A stretch of DNA of 35,610 nucleotides from Methylophilus sp. (GCF_008015755.1 NZ_SSGF01000021.1:1-35610), one strand, 5' to 3'. Shown: positions 10,891-20,773, counted from the stretch's first letter. A program made the numbers and translations. The notes: a model not told the origin generated them from the letters alone.

Positions 10891-11226
10891 TCACTCCCGC
10901 CCCATTGTTTCTGTTGCCACCCAAGCCAAATATTCCGGCAAACCCTCGTTCACATGGATGCCTACAATCTCCGGAAGTTCATAAGGATGCAGTATCCGTA
11001 ACTTAGTCTCGCATGCGGCATAGGCCTGACAACTGGTTTTGATAGTCAGGCCTATCTCTTCTGCCCGCTCCACTTGCCCCTGCCACTGGTAGATAGACGT
11101 GACAGGGCTTGAAATATTGACACATGCCGCCAACTTCTCTGTAACCAGCGTCTGCGCGATATACTCAGCACATGCCCTGTTCGGCACATGCGTAAACACG
11201 ATTATAATTTCCTCTTTTGGCGTCAT
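10891..11226 (-). CDS. cutA: Divalent-cation tolerance protein CutA
   Basis: The 111-residue product fits the CutA1 family of small trimeric proteins: ELPEIVGIHVNEGLPEYLAWV near the C-terminus and LAACVNI in the first half. The family is linked to copper tolerance, although its biochemical role is not settled. It is commonly found beside dsbD, as here, with a four-base gap. It is divergent from fxsA with only 29 bases between the starts. Confidence 0.93.
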   Translation of the reverse strand: MTPKEEIIIVFTHVPNRACAEYIAQTLVTEKLAACVNISSPVTSIYQWQGQVERAEEIGLTIKTSCQAYAACETKLRILHPYELPEIVGIHVNEGLPEYLAWVATETMGRE

Positions 11227-11255
11227 GGGCGCTGACTCACAGACAGGATTCTGAC

Positions 11256-11711
11256 ATGCGTTTTATCATCTTTGCTATTCTACTGGCTTTTCCGTTTCTG
11301 GAGATAGCCGTCCTGATCGAACTTAGCCAGCGCTATGGCTGGTGGGTATTAGTGTATTTAGTCATCATCGGTTATCTTGGCCTGCAGTTGATACGTAGCG
11401 AAAAAGACCTGATGGCCGCACGCATGTTCCAGCAAATGGGAGCAGGCAGCAATCCGGTTGCCGCCATGTTTTCAACCGCCAGAAATATGTTTGCTGGCGT
11501 GTTGCTGCTCATCCCCGGCGTGATTAGCGATGTGCTCGCAGTGGTCTTGCTACTGATCCCCAGCCGGACCCCAGGCGTAGGCGCCACCGGCAACAAACAT
11601 AGCGCTTATGGCCGTGCCAGCGCCAACGACGAGGTGATTGAAGGCGAGTTTACTGAAGTAAACGACAGCAAACCAGCCGACAATGTTGTCCACTTGCCAC
11701 GCAAAGATTAA
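11256..11711 (+). CDS. fxsA: FxsA family membrane protein
   Basis: The 151-residue membrane protein has the family N-terminus MRFIIFAILLAFPFLEIAVLI and further hydrophobic segments at about 27-45 and 75-105 (MFAGVLLLIPGVISDVLAVVLLLIPS). The C-terminal tail is polar. FxsA in E. coli is a cytoplasmic membrane protein whose overproduction relieves phage T7 exclusion by F plasmids; the normal role is unknown. The start is placed at the ATG at 11256; a TTG at 11217 would add an unlikely polar extension. A TATAAT box lies at about 11203-11208, inside cutA. Confidence 0.88.
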   Translation: MRFIIFAILLAFPFLEIAVLIELSQRYGWWVLVYLVIIGYLGLQLIRSEKDLMAARMFQQMGAGSNPVAAMFSTARNMFAGVLLLIPGVISDVLAVVLLLIPSRTPGVGATGNKHSAYGRASANDEVIEGEFTEVNDSKPADNVVHLPRKD

Positions 11712-11731
11712 TCGATAAAAGACCACGCATC

Positions 11732-12742
11732 ATGAACCATGTATTGATTGAAAACAGCGGCCATACCTTTGACGTACGCCCGAGCCAGACCGTGCTCGAA
11801 GCCGCGATTGAGGCAGGCATCAACCTGCCTTATGGCTGTCGCAACGGTGCCTGCGGCGCCTGCAAGGGCAAAGTGTTGACCGGCAAGGTTATGCATGACG
11901 ACTACCAGGGCAGCGCCTTGACTGACGCCGAACTAGCCGCAGGCATGGCGCTATTTTGCTGCGCCAGACCACTGGAAGACCTGGTGATCGAATGCCGCCA
12001 GATCGACATGGTGCAAGGTATCAAGCCGCGTATTTTGCCTGTACGCGTACAAAACAAAGAGCAACTGGGCTATGACGTCATGGTGCTGCATTTGCAATTA
12101 CCAGGCACCGAGCAACTGACCTTTATGGCCGGCCAATATATCGAATTTCTGCTCAAAGACGGTCGCCGCCGCGCCTTCTCCATTGCCAATGCCCCACACG
12201 AAAAAGGCTTTATCGAGCTGCATATCCGAAAAATTGCTGGTGGCCACTTCACCGAGCAAGTGTTTAACGAGATGCCGATAAAAACGATTTTGCGTATCGA
12301 AGCACCGCTAGGCAGCTTTTTCCTGCGTGAGCAAAACGACAAACCCATCATCATGGTCGCTGGCGGCACGGGTTTTGCGCCGGTGAAAGGCATGATAGAG
12401 CATATGATTTTCAATCAAATTACCCGGCCAGTGTACCTCTACCGTGGCGCGCGCCAGGCAGCTGATTTATATATGGACGACCTCTGCCAGCGCTGGGCGC
12501 AGTTTATGCCGAATGTTCAGTATATCCCGGTGATTTCAAACGGCAATAATGGCGACAACTGGGATGGACGTCGCGGATTGGTGCATCAGGCCGTGCTGGA
12601 AGACCATGCCGATTTGAGCGGGTTTGAAGTGTATGTATGTGGTGCACCAGGGATGGTGGACATTGCTAAACAGACATTTGTGGCGCAAGGCTTACCAGAA
12701 GAAGAGTTTTATAGCGATGCGTTTACGTTTGCGCCTAAGTGA
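11732..12742 (+). CDS. 2Fe-2S ferredoxin-flavin oxidoreductase (CDP-6-deoxy-glucoseen reductase-like)
   Basis: The 336-residue product fuses an N-terminal plant-type 2Fe-2S ferredoxin (Cys36, Cys41, Cys44 in CRNGACGACKGK and a fourth cysteine at 76 or 77) to a ferredoxin-NADP reductase module. The FAD motif is RRAFSIANAP and the nucleotide-binding motif GGTGFAPVKGMIEHM. Such proteins pass electrons from NAD(P)H through FAD and the iron-sulfur cluster to a partner. Homologues are usually named CDP-6-deoxy-delta-3,4-glucoseen reductase, but no sugar-dehydrase partner lies nearby, so the electron acceptor is unknown. It follows fxsA by 20 bases. Confidence 0.85.
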   Translation: MNHVLIENSGHTFDVRPSQTVLEAAIEAGINLPYGCRNGACGACKGKVLTGKVMHDDYQGSALTDAELAAGMALFCCARPLEDLVIECRQIDMVQGIKPRILPVRVQNKEQLGYDVMVLHLQLPGTEQLTFMAGQYIEFLLKDGRRRAFSIANAPHEKGFIELHIRKIAGGHFTEQVFNEMPIKTILRIEAPLGSFFLREQNDKPIIMVAGGTGFAPVKGMIEHMIFNQITRPVYLYRGARQAADLYMDDLCQRWAQFMPNVQYIPVISNGNNGDNWDGRRGLVHQAVLEDHADLSGFEVYVCGAPGMVDIAKQTFVAQGLPEEEFYSDAFTFAPK

Positions 12743-12790
12743 ATGATTAGCTCAGCACATTCTTGGCTGTGTAGGTAATTTTTGCTTGTG

Positions 12791-12808
12791 AAGACTGTCG
12801 TCAGTCTT
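12791..12808 (+). other. Hairpin downstream of the ferredoxin reductase
   Basis: Perfect 7-bp stem AAGACTG/CAGTCTT with a TCGT loop, about 50 bases after the stop codon. No T-tract follows, so it is at most a weak terminator or a 3' end stabiliser. Confidence 0.4.
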
Positions 12809-12840
12809 GAATAGTTGGCGGATAATTAATGAAAGTATTT

Positions 12841-13068
12841 CTTTCGCCTTTAGGCGACCATTCTTTCTTATGCTTGTCCATAAGAAAGAAGGCAAAGAAC
12901 AAGACACCCTAGCTTCCGCTTGTTCCCTGCGTTGCTCATCAGCGTGGGCGGCCAACGAAACTCGCCCTAGCGGCTTGCACACTTCGCAAGCCACCGCGGA
13001 ACTCGGACAGCCGCTGGCCGAATACTCCCACGCTGATTGCGCTACTCGGCGCGGCAGATAGGGGCCCG
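12841..13068 (+). repeat. Structured intergenic repeat, module 3
   Basis: Complete module in plus orientation. The small hairpin is 12844-12848/12853-12857. The large hairpin 12861-12872/12879-12890 is a perfect 12 bp with loop CTTGTC; its stem sequence differs from modules 2, 4 and 5. In the body, 12938-12948 pairs with 13027-13037 (11 bp), 12949-12954 with 13015-13020 (6 bp), and hairpin 12972-12978/12986-12992 (7 bp) closes the tip. Conserved boxes GCGTTGCTCA, CGAAACTCGCCCT and CGCTACTCGGCG are present. It is tail to tail with module 4. Confidence 0.83.
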
Positions 13069-13230
13069 CTAACCCCACCACGATGAGCCGCTCATTGGGA
13101 ATGTTACATTCAGGGCGCTAGAAAGCTTTTCACTGCAAAGCTGAAACTTAAAACCATTTTCTTTTTTCACGGTGATCGTGCGGGAAGCAATGCCAAGATT
13201 CTCACCAAAGGGCAAGCGTGTGGTTTTTAT
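13069..13230. other. Spacer between inverted repeat modules 3 and 4
   Basis: Non-coding joining segment, somewhat longer than that between modules 1 and 2. An AAGCTGAAACTTAAAACC box and a T-rich run near 13139-13175 resemble the equivalent spacer at about 170-215. No gene is seen in it. Confidence 0.45.
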
Positions 13231-13458
13231 GGGCCCCTATCTGCCGCGCCGAGTAGCGCAGCCAAAACAAGGAAGAAGGGAGCGACTGTTCGAGTCCCGC
13301 AGCAGCTCACGCGCACTTTGTGAGCTGCCAGGTCGAGTTTCGTGACCGCTTGTTTTGGTGAGCAACGCAGGAAATAAGCGGAAGCTAGGGTGCACTTTCT
13401 TTTGGTTACTTGTTCTTTGGGCAAGCAAAGAAAAGTAACTCGCTGAAAAAGCGAAAAA
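13231..13458 (-). repeat. Structured intergenic repeat, module 4
   Basis: Complete module on the minus strand. The hairpin at 13406-13438 is the same as in module 2, and the small hairpin is 13440-13444/13450-13454. In the body, CCAAAACAAG (13262-13271) pairs perfectly with CTTGTTTTGG (13349-13358), and hairpin 13302-13310/13320-13328 is a perfect 9 bp. The 10-bp stem differs in sequence from every other module except for partial likeness to modules 1 and 5, yet pairing is intact. Confidence 0.83.
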
Positions 13459-13557
13459 CAACCTAACAAACAACCACAAAACCCACGCGGGCATCAACAC
13501 CCACCCTACGACCAATCAAAGAACAACCTTTTATTGCAATCTCACCACGCCGGAATT
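13459..13557. repeat. Repeat flank, copy B
   Basis: Second copy of the flank seen at 464-575, sharing CAACCACAAAACCCACGC-like sequence, GACCAATC and GAACAACCTTTTATTGCAAT. The hairpin that is perfect in copy A is degraded here. The remainder up to the hemB stop (13558-13593) holds the pair GCTCTAA/TTAGAGC without a T-tract and no gene. Confidence 0.7.
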
Positions 13558-13593
13558 ACAGCTCTAAGAAGATAAAAGACAGCTGTTAGAGCA

Positions 13594-15392
<1,799 letters not shown>

Positions 15393-15443
15393 AATGTGCT
15401 CGCATGTTTTATCGTTTCACTTACTGGCTGCGCGCATGCGCGC

Positions 15444-15947
15444 TTACTGGTAAGTATGGTCTTGATGTGTAATCCAGCCGCTCTGGCGCCCCTGCGGATC
15501 GTGGTGCGTCCAATGCATGATGCCACCTTTAGGGTTGTAAATATATTCCCCTTTAAAGGTCACTTCATCGCCTACACTCAGATTTTCCACCCGAGGTGCC
15601 AGGTCAATATTATGCGCAAATAACAAGGTTTGTTCCGCAGACACGCTCACTAAAAAACGCTGGTGCCGGGCACCTTGATTATCGTCAGGCAACAGTTTTT
15701 TCACTACGCCATGCCCTTCTAGCCAGACATGGCTTTGCTTTTGCGCAAACGCCAGTTTAAGGGCTGCATTGTCTTCCGCAGCCAGGCCAGCAGACAGCGA
15801 TGGCAGATTCAGTCTCTGAGCCTGTGATTTCACTTCCACGGTGGACTGCGGCCGATTGCTGACGCCAGCCTCGCTCGAACTCTGTGGCTCGGTTTGCTGG
15901 CACCCCGCCAGCAAACCGAGCAGCGCTATCCATACGTAGCGTTTCAT
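15444..15947 (-). CDS. DUF3465 lipoprotein encoded within the trp operon
   Basis: The 167-residue product has a lipoprotein signal peptide with lipobox LLAGC, Cys16. After a Ser/Gln-rich linker there is a C-terminal DUF3465-like domain (HQRFLVSV, LLFAHNIDLAPRV, GDEVTFKGEYIYN, GGIMHWTHHDP). The domain name comes from recognition of this block. It looks like a small beta-barrel, and its function is not known. Its start overlaps the trpD stop by four bases (ATGA), so it is translated with the trp genes although no link to tryptophan is obvious. Confidence 0.8.
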   Translation of the reverse strand: MKRYVWIALLGLLAGCQQTEPQSSSEAGVSNRPQSTVEVKSQAQRLNLPSLSAGLAAEDNAALKLAFAQKQSHVWLEGHGVVKKLLPDDNQGARHQRFLVSVSAEQTLLFAHNIDLAPRVENLSVGDEVTFKGEYIYNPKGGIMHWTHHDPQGRQSGWITHQDHTYQ

Positions 15948-16969
15948 GCCGCCTGGCTCAAAGCCTTGAGTTGTTGCAGTTTATTCAAGGCCGCGCCTGA
16001 GTCTATCGATTGCGCCGCTTGCGCAATGCCAGAGGGCAAATCATTGGCCAGGCCAGACACATAAATGGCCGCACCGGCGTTGAGCAAGACAATATCGCGG
16101 GCCGGGCCTTTGTCACCCGACAACAAACCTAGAATAATCTCGCTGGAATGCTGTGCGCTTTCCACACGGATGCTGTTGATGTCATGCAATGGCATGCCAA
16201 ACTGGGCCGGGTTCAAGGTGTATTCGCTGATTTGACCATCTTTGAGCTCCGCCACATAGGTATCGGCAGAAAAAGAAATTTCATCCATTTCATCGGCACT
16301 ATGCACCACCATCACATGCTCGCTACCCAATTGTTGCAAGGTCTGCGCCAGCAATGGCACCAGGTCGCGATGAAACACGCCCATCACTTGGCGCTTGGCG
16401 CCCGCTGGGTTGGTCATGGGGCCTAACAAGTTGAACATGGTACGCACCCCAAGTTCACGGCGCACAGGCGCAGCATACTTCATGGCTGCATGGTGGTTAG
16501 GCGCAAACATAAAGCCAATGCCCGCTTCGTTGACGCAACGCACCACTTGCTCCGGCGTCAACACGATATTCACGCCCAGCGCTTCGAGCACATCGGCAGA
16601 GCCGCTTTTTGAAGAGGCTGCACGGCCACCATGTTTGGCGATTTTTGCGCCTGCCCCTGCGGCAACAAAGGCTGACGCCGTTGAGACATTAAACACCTTG
16701 TTAGGCGCACCGCCCGTACCACAGGTATCAATCAAATGACGCGTATCGCTGATATCCACTTTGCTAGAGAGCTCACGCATCACCTGCGCAGCGGCGGCAA
16801 TTTCAGTGACGGTTTCACCTTTGACGCGCAGCGCGGACAAAAAGCCCGCAATCTGGATCTGGGTAAACTCGCCACTCATGATCTGCTGCATGATTTCCAG
16901 CATTTCTTCATGCGTGAAATCAGTGTGATCAATCAGCCTTTGCAGCGCAATTTTGGGCGTGATGGCCAT
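15944..16969 (-). CDS. trpD: Anthranilate phosphoribosyltransferase TrpD
   Basis: Transfers phosphoribosyl from PRPP to anthranilate. The 341-residue product has the glycine-rich PRPP-binding motif IDTCGTGGAPNKVFNVST, the KHGGRAASSKSGSADVLEALG block and the family segment FMFAPNHHAAMKYAAPVRRELGVRTMFNLLGPMTNPA. The ATG at 16969 is chosen; a TTG three bases upstream is also in frame. The ATG overlaps the trpG stop by one base (TGATG), consistent with coupling. Confidence 0.96.
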   Translation of the reverse strand: MAITPKIALQRLIDHTDFTHEEMLEIMQQIMSGEFTQIQIAGFLSALRVKGETVTEIAAAAQVMRELSSKVDISDTRHLIDTCGTGGAPNKVFNVSTASAFVAAGAGAKIAKHGGRAASSKSGSADVLEALGVNIVLTPEQVVRCVNEAGIGFMFAPNHHAAMKYAAPVRRELGVRTMFNLLGPMTNPAGAKRQVMGVFHRDLVPLLAQTLQQLGSEHVMVVHSADEMDEISFSADTYVAELKDGQISEYTLNPAQFGMPLHDINSIRVESAQHSSEIILGLLSGDKGPARDIVLLNAGAAIYVSGLANDLPSGIAQAAQSIDSGAALNKLQQLKALSQAA

Positions 16970-17535
16970 CAATAGCCTTTCAGGAAGTTGTCCAGCAGCT
17001 CATGCCCATACTCGGTCAGAATCGACTCCGGGTGAAACTGCACGCCTTCCACGGCCAATGTTTTATGCTTAACGCCCATGATCTCGCCATCGTCGGTCCA
17101 GGCGGTGATCTCCAGGCAATCCGGGATGGTTTCGCGCTCGATCACCAGTGAGTGGTAACGTGTGGCGGTATAAGGGTTAGGCAGATTTCTGAACACACCG
17201 GTGTTGGTGTGGTGTATCAATGACGTTTTACCGTGCATCAGCGTTTTGGCCTTGATGATGTTGCCACCAAACGCCTGGCCGATACTCTGGTGACCCAGAC
17301 ACACGCCCAGCAACGGAATCTTGCCAGCAAACGCGTGAATCAGTGGTACGGAAATACCGGCTTCATTCGGTGTGCAAGGTCCTGGCGAAATCACTATTTT
17401 TTCCGGCTTCATGGCCGCAATTTGTGCCAGCGTGATTTCATCGTTTCTGTGCACATGGACGTCTTGACCCAACTCGCCAAAATACTGCACGAGGTTGTAG
17501 GTAAAAGAGTCGTAGTTATCAATCATCAACAACAT
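16969..17535 (-). CDS. trpG: Anthranilate synthase glutamine amidotransferase TrpG
   Basis: Class I glutamine amidotransferase that supplies ammonia to TrpE. The 188-residue product begins [20 protein letters not shown] and has the nucleophile Cys79 in GVCLGHQ and the His-Glu pair in GVQFHPESI. The same fold also serves p-aminobenzoate synthase (PabA), and one protein may serve both, since no separate pabA is visible here. It starts one base after the trpE stop. Confidence 0.95.
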   Translation of the reverse strand: MLLMIDNYDSFTYNLVQYFGELGQDVHVHRNDEITLAQIAAMKPEKIVISPGPCTPNEAGISVPLIHAFAGKIPLLGVCLGHQSIGQAFGGNIIKAKTLMHGKTSLIHHTNTGVFRNLPNPYTATRYHSLVIERETIPDCLEITAWTDDGEIMGVKHKTLAVEGVQFHPESILTEYGHELLDNFLKGY

Positions 17536-17536
17536 A

Positions 17537-19045
17537 TCAGGCTCCTTTTCCTGTATTTGATTGGGCTTCGCTATCCAGGCCGGCTTGCACCAGTTCAGCG
17601 GCGCGGATCACGGCTTTGGCTTTATTCTGGGTTTCGTCCCATTCGCTCTGCGGTACCGAATCGGCGACAATACCTGCCCCGGCCTGTACATAGAGTTTTT
17701 TGTCTTTAATCACAGCGGTGCGAATCGCAATCGCCACGTCCATGTCACCGTTAAAGCCTAAGTAGCCAACGGCACCCGCATAGATACCGCGCTTGGACGG
17801 CTCCAGCTCTTCAATGATTTCCATGGCCCGTACTTTGGGCGCGCCAGACACGGTGCCTGCAGTAAACGTCGCTTTCAGCACATCAATCGCATCCAGACCG
17901 GGCTTGAGCTGGCCTTCAACATTGCTGACGATATGCATCACGTGCGAATAGCGCTCTATGGTCATATTGTCAGTGACCTTGACGGTGCCGGTGAGCGCTA
18001 CGCGGCCCACATCGTTACGGCCCAAGTCCATCAATTGCACGTGCTCGGCACGCTCTTTCGGGTCAGCCAGCAACTCGGCTTCGAGTGCTAAATCATGATC
18101 GCGGTTTTTGCCGCGTGGACGCGTGCCCGCAATTGGGCGTGAGGTCACGGTCGTGTCTTCGAGGCGCACCAGAATTTCTGGTGAGGCGCCAACCACGTGA
18201 TGGTCATCCATATCGTAATAGAACATATAGGGCGATGGGTTGAGGCTACGCAAAGCACGGTAAAGACTGAGTGGCGCCGCTTCGAAGTCTTGCGTCATGC
18301 GCTGGCTCAGCACCACCTGCATGATGTCGCCTTCAAGAATATATTGCTGCGCTTTTTTCACTGCAGCTTTGAAATTGTCTTCACCAAACTCGGACACCGC
18401 CTGCGTTTTACTTGTTGGCAGCGCGGCAGGGATCTCGACCTGTGTGCGCAACTTTGCCAGCAAGGCGTGCATGCGGGCACAAGCCGTTTCATAGGCGTTT
18501 GCCTGTGTCGGGTCGGCATAGACAATAAAATACAATTTGGCAGACAAGTTATCGACCACCGCAATTTCTTCCGACACCATCAGCAGGATGTCGGGCGTGC
18601 CAATCGCGTCCGGCTTTTTGTTTTTGCCCAGGCGCTTTTCAATATATTGAATGGTCTCGTAGCCAAAATAACCCGCCAGGCCGCCGGTAAATCGTGGCAA
18701 ACCTTCATACGGTGGCGTTTTAAAGCGCGCCTGATAGGCTTTGATAAAATCGAGCGGATTTTGGTCAGTGTGCGACTCAATGACCTGATTGCCTTGAAGC
18801 ACTTGCAGCGCCTCATCACGCACCACAATACGCGTGGTGGCTGGCAAGCCAATAATGGAATAACGGCCAAAGCGTTCGCCGCCTTGTACGCTTTCCAGCA
18901 GGTAAGAGTAGGGTTGGTTAGCCAGCTTGAGATACAACGACAGCGGCGTATCTAAGTCGGCAAAGGTTTCCATCACTAGCGGAATACGGTTGTAGCCTTG
19001 CGCCGCCAGCGCGTCAAATTCGGTCTTGCTTAAGGTGCTTAACAT
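17537..19045 (-). CDS. trpE: Anthranilate synthase component I TrpE
   Basis: Converts chorismate to anthranilate with TrpG. The 502-residue product has the N-terminal Trp-feedback segment ([15 protein letters not shown]) and the C-terminal chorismate-binding domain ([54 protein letters not shown]). The start is set at 19045 ([10 protein letters not shown]), which matches the family N-terminus; an in-frame ATG at 19093 would overlap the proposed leader hairpin region. Besides feedback inhibition, the leader ORF upstream suggests control by tryptophanyl-tRNA supply. Confidence 0.95.
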   Translation of the reverse strand: MLSTLSKTEFDALAAQGYNRIPLVMETFADLDTPLSLYLKLANQPYSYLLESVQGGERFGRYSIIGLPATTRIVVRDEALQVLQGNQVIESHTDQNPLDFIKAYQARFKTPPYEGLPRFTGGLAGYFGYETIQYIEKRLGKNKKPDAIGTPDILLMVSEEIAVVDNLSAKLYFIVYADPTQANAYETACARMHALLAKLRTQVEIPAALPTSKTQAVSEFGEDNFKAAVKKAQQYILEGDIMQVVLSQRMTQDFEAAPLSLYRALRSLNPSPYMFYYDMDDHHVVGASPEILVRLEDTTVTSRPIAGTRPRGKNRDHDLALEAELLADPKERAEHVQLMDLGRNDVGRVALTGTVKVTDNMTIERYSHVMHIVSNVEGQLKPGLDAIDVLKATFTAGTVSGAPKVRAMEIIEELEPSKRGIYAGAVGYLGFNGDMDVAIAIRTAVIKDKKLYVQAGAGIVADSVPQSEWDETQNKAKAVIRAAELVQAGLDSEAQSNTGKGA

Positions 19046-19074
19046 GATGCTTTTTCCAGGTTGATCGTCGAGTG

Positions 19075-19097
19075 TGTCGTGGGCAAGCCTCACGACA
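19075..19097 (-). promoter_or_regulatory. Hairpin of the putative trp leader
   Basis: Perfect 7-bp stem (TGTCGTG/CACGACA, 9-base loop) between the trp leader ORF and trpE. Upstream, the Trp16-Arg17 codons of the leader (UGGCGU, 19161-19156) can pair with ACGCCA (19115-19110), while the latter region can instead form GUGCA/UGCAC. This is an alternative-pairing layout typical of attenuators. No U-tract follows the last hairpin, so control may be on translation of trpE or by Rho rather than by intrinsic termination. Confidence 0.4.
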
Positions 19098-19137
19098 GAT
19101 CAGTGCAAATGGCGTGCACCAGCGCTGGGGAGTAGGA

Positions 19138-19206
19138 CTAGCCCCGCCACGAACGACGCCAGCTTAATACTGGCCAACTGGAAGAATGATGAGCACAAAA
19201 CATCAT
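19138..19206 (-). CDS. trpL: Putative trp leader peptide
   Basis: A 22-residue ORF (starting MMFCAHHSSSW, stop TAG) contains three Trp codons, at positions 11, 16 and 20, and lies 92 bases upstream of trpE. Three of 22 is far above the usual rarity of Trp. Its first ATG overlaps the gph stop by four bases (ATGA), so it can be translated by ribosomes finishing gph without its own Shine-Dalgarno. Ribosome stalling at these codons when charged tRNA-Trp is scarce would alter the downstream RNA fold. The peptide itself needs no function. It is too short for standard gene callers. Confidence 0.65.
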   Translation of the reverse strand: MMFCAHHSSSWPVLSWRRSWRG

Positions 19207-19916
19207 GATATTTGGATCATTTTTTCGTTATCCCCGCTGAAGAGAGCAGGTAACTCCAGCAAGTTCACCACCTCGGTGAGTTGCTGCACCGTGGCATCCA
19301 CGGTTGCCACATCAATGGCGCGGCCTTGATTATACCCATAAGGCACAGTCACCACAAAGCACCCTGCAGCATGTGCCGCCTGAATATCGGTTTCAGAGTC
19401 GCCCACCAGCACTGCCTCGGCTGGCAAAGTGCCTAGCTTTTGGCAAATATGCAACAGTGGTAGCGGGTCTGGTTTCTTTTTAGGCAAGGTGTCGCCGGAA
19501 ACGACGATTTCAAAAAAATCCGCCAATCCAGCATGCTGCAATAAAGGCAGGGTGAATTTTTCCGGCTTGTTGGTGACACACGCTAGGCGATAGCCTTGTT
19601 TTTTCAATTGTTGCAACGCAGGTAACACGCCAGCAAAGGCCTGGCTGTCAGTCGCATTCGCCTCATAAAAATTATGATATAGCGGTTGCGCACGGGCAAA
19701 TTCCTGCGCATCAGGCTCGTCATGCATGCTACCAACCAAACAACGTTTGGTCAGGTTTTGCACGCCTTCGCCAATATAAGTAGTGATTTGCGCCTGCGAC
19801 AACATTGGTTTGCCTAAAGCCACCAGCATACGGTTGGCGGCTTCGGCAATTTGCGGCGCGGTATCAAGCAGGGTGCCGTCCAGATCGAACATCACGACTT
19901 TGACTTGAAACCGCAT
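19203..19916 (-). CDS. gph: Phosphoglycolate phosphatase Gph
   Basis: HAD-superfamily phosphatase that removes 2-phosphoglycolate. The 237-residue product has the nucleophile motif VMFDLDGTLLDT near the N-terminus, VTNKPEKFT (motif II), the motif III lysine region (PKKKPDPLP) and VGDSETDIQAAHAAG (motif IV). The ATG at 19916 is used; a GTG three bases earlier is closer to the GAGG box and equally possible. In betaproteobacteria rpe-gph-trpE is a recurrent order. Its stop overlaps the trp leader ORF. Confidence 0.92.
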   Translation of the reverse strand: MRFQVKVVMFDLDGTLLDTAPQIAEAANRMLVALGKPMLSQAQITTYIGEGVQNLTKRCLVGSMHDEPDAQEFARAQPLYHNFYEANATDSQAFAGVLPALQQLKKQGYRLACVTNKPEKFTLPLLQHAGLADFFEIVVSGDTLPKKKPDPLPLLHICQKLGTLPAEAVLVGDSETDIQAAHAAGCFVVTVPYGYNQGRAIDVATVDATVQQLTEVVNLLELPALFSGDNEKMIQIS

Positions 19917-19929
19917 CACTTAAACCTCA

Positions 19930-20067
19930 AAAAACAACATAGCCTAAATGAGGCCACGATTTGGAAGCTTGGTCGCGCGCAAAAAAGCAGGAAGCAGCCT
20001 ACAAGTAGTAGGTAAGTCCTGATTTTTAAAGCGGCAACGAAGCATCGTGACGGATTATGTTGTTTTT
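19930..20067. repeat. 138-bp segment bounded by 12-bp perfect inverted repeats
   Basis: AAAAACAACATA (19930-19941) and TATGTTGTTTTT (20056-20067) are exact inverted repeats flanking the rpe-gph gap. One arm reaches into the rpe stop codon. Inside are a further pairing (CACGAT/ATCGTG) and the hairpin at 19988-20021, so the segment could fold into one long nested structure. It could be a small non-autonomous element or a processing/termination structure within the operon. Confidence 0.5.
19981..20027 (-). terminator. Terminator-like hairpin between rpe and gph
   Basis: Interrupted stem CAGGA/TCCTG (19988-19992/20017-20021) and CCTAC/GTAGG (19998-20002/20008-20012). On the minus strand it is followed by C and six T residues (19981-19987 on plus); on the plus strand by five T. 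It could partly terminate rpe transcripts, lowering gph-trp expression relative to rpe. The internal loops weaken it. Confidence 0.45.
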
Positions 20068-20773
20068 AAACAGTGGCTAAAGACGCGCGCATGGCCGCTA
20101 CCACCGTGTCATAACGGTTAGGGTCTGTGTCTTTAGGTGCACCAAAAATCGCGCTACCTGCCACAAACGTATCAGCACCAGCTTTCGCGATTTCAGCGAT
20201 GTTATTCGCATTCACGCCGCCGTCCACTTCCAGCCAGATTTGACGGCCAGTTTGTTCGTAGTAAGCATCAATGCGGGCACGGGCTTGTTTCAGTTTGTCC
20301 AATGTTGCTGGAATAAACTTTTGGCCACCAAAGCCTGGGTTCACGGACATCAGCAAAATCATGTCGACTTTGTCCATCACGTAGTCCAGGTAGTGCAGCG
20401 GGGTGGCTGGGTTGAATACCAGGCCTGCTTTACAGCCGCTGTCGCGAATCAATGCCAGACTGCGGTCGATATGGTCAGATGCTTCCGGGTGGAAAGTGAT
20501 GATGTCAGCGCCGGCTTTGGCAAAGTCAGGGATGATACGGTCTACTGGTTTCACCATCAGATGCACGTCAATCAATGCGCCTGCATTGTGAGACAAATCA
20601 CGAATGGCATCACACACCAATGGACCAATGGTCAGGTTAGGCACGTAATGGTTATCCATCACGTCAAAGTGAACAATGTCGGTACCGGATTTAATGACGT
20701 TTTCGATTTCTTGGCCTAATTTGGCAAAGTTGGCTGAAAGAATACTTGGGGCAATGCGAAAAGTTTTGTCCAT
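20066..20773 (-). CDS. rpe: Ribulose-phosphate 3-epimerase Rpe
   Basis: Interconverts ribulose-5-phosphate and xylulose-5-phosphate, needed for the pentose phosphate cycle and for regeneration of the formaldehyde acceptor in the ribulose monophosphate cycle of methylotrophs. The 235-residue TIM-barrel has the family motifs [55 protein letters not shown] and EVDGGVN. It is the first gene of the rpe-gph-trp unit and divergent from hemA. Confidence 0.96.
   Translation of the reverse strand: MDKTFRIAPSILSANFAKLGQEIENVIKSGTDIVHFDVMDNHYVPNLTIGPLVCDAIRDLSHNAGALIDVHLMVKPVDRIIPDFAKAGADIITFHPEASDHIDRSLALIRDSGCKAGLVFNPATPLHYLDYVMDKVDMILLMSVNPGFGGQKFIPATLDKLKQARARIDAYYEQTGRQIWLEVDGGVNANNIAEIAKAGADTFVAGSAIFGAPKDTDPNRYDTVVAAMRASLATV

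Noticed and set aside
12841..13458. Integron attC sites
   Set aside because: Variable complementary arms recall attC, but the short R core boxes with extrahelical bases, cassette ORFs and an integrase are all absent.
19075..19097. Classic intrinsic terminator as the trp attenuator
   Set aside because: The hairpin is good but no run of T follows on the minus strand, so it is reported only as a leader hairpin.
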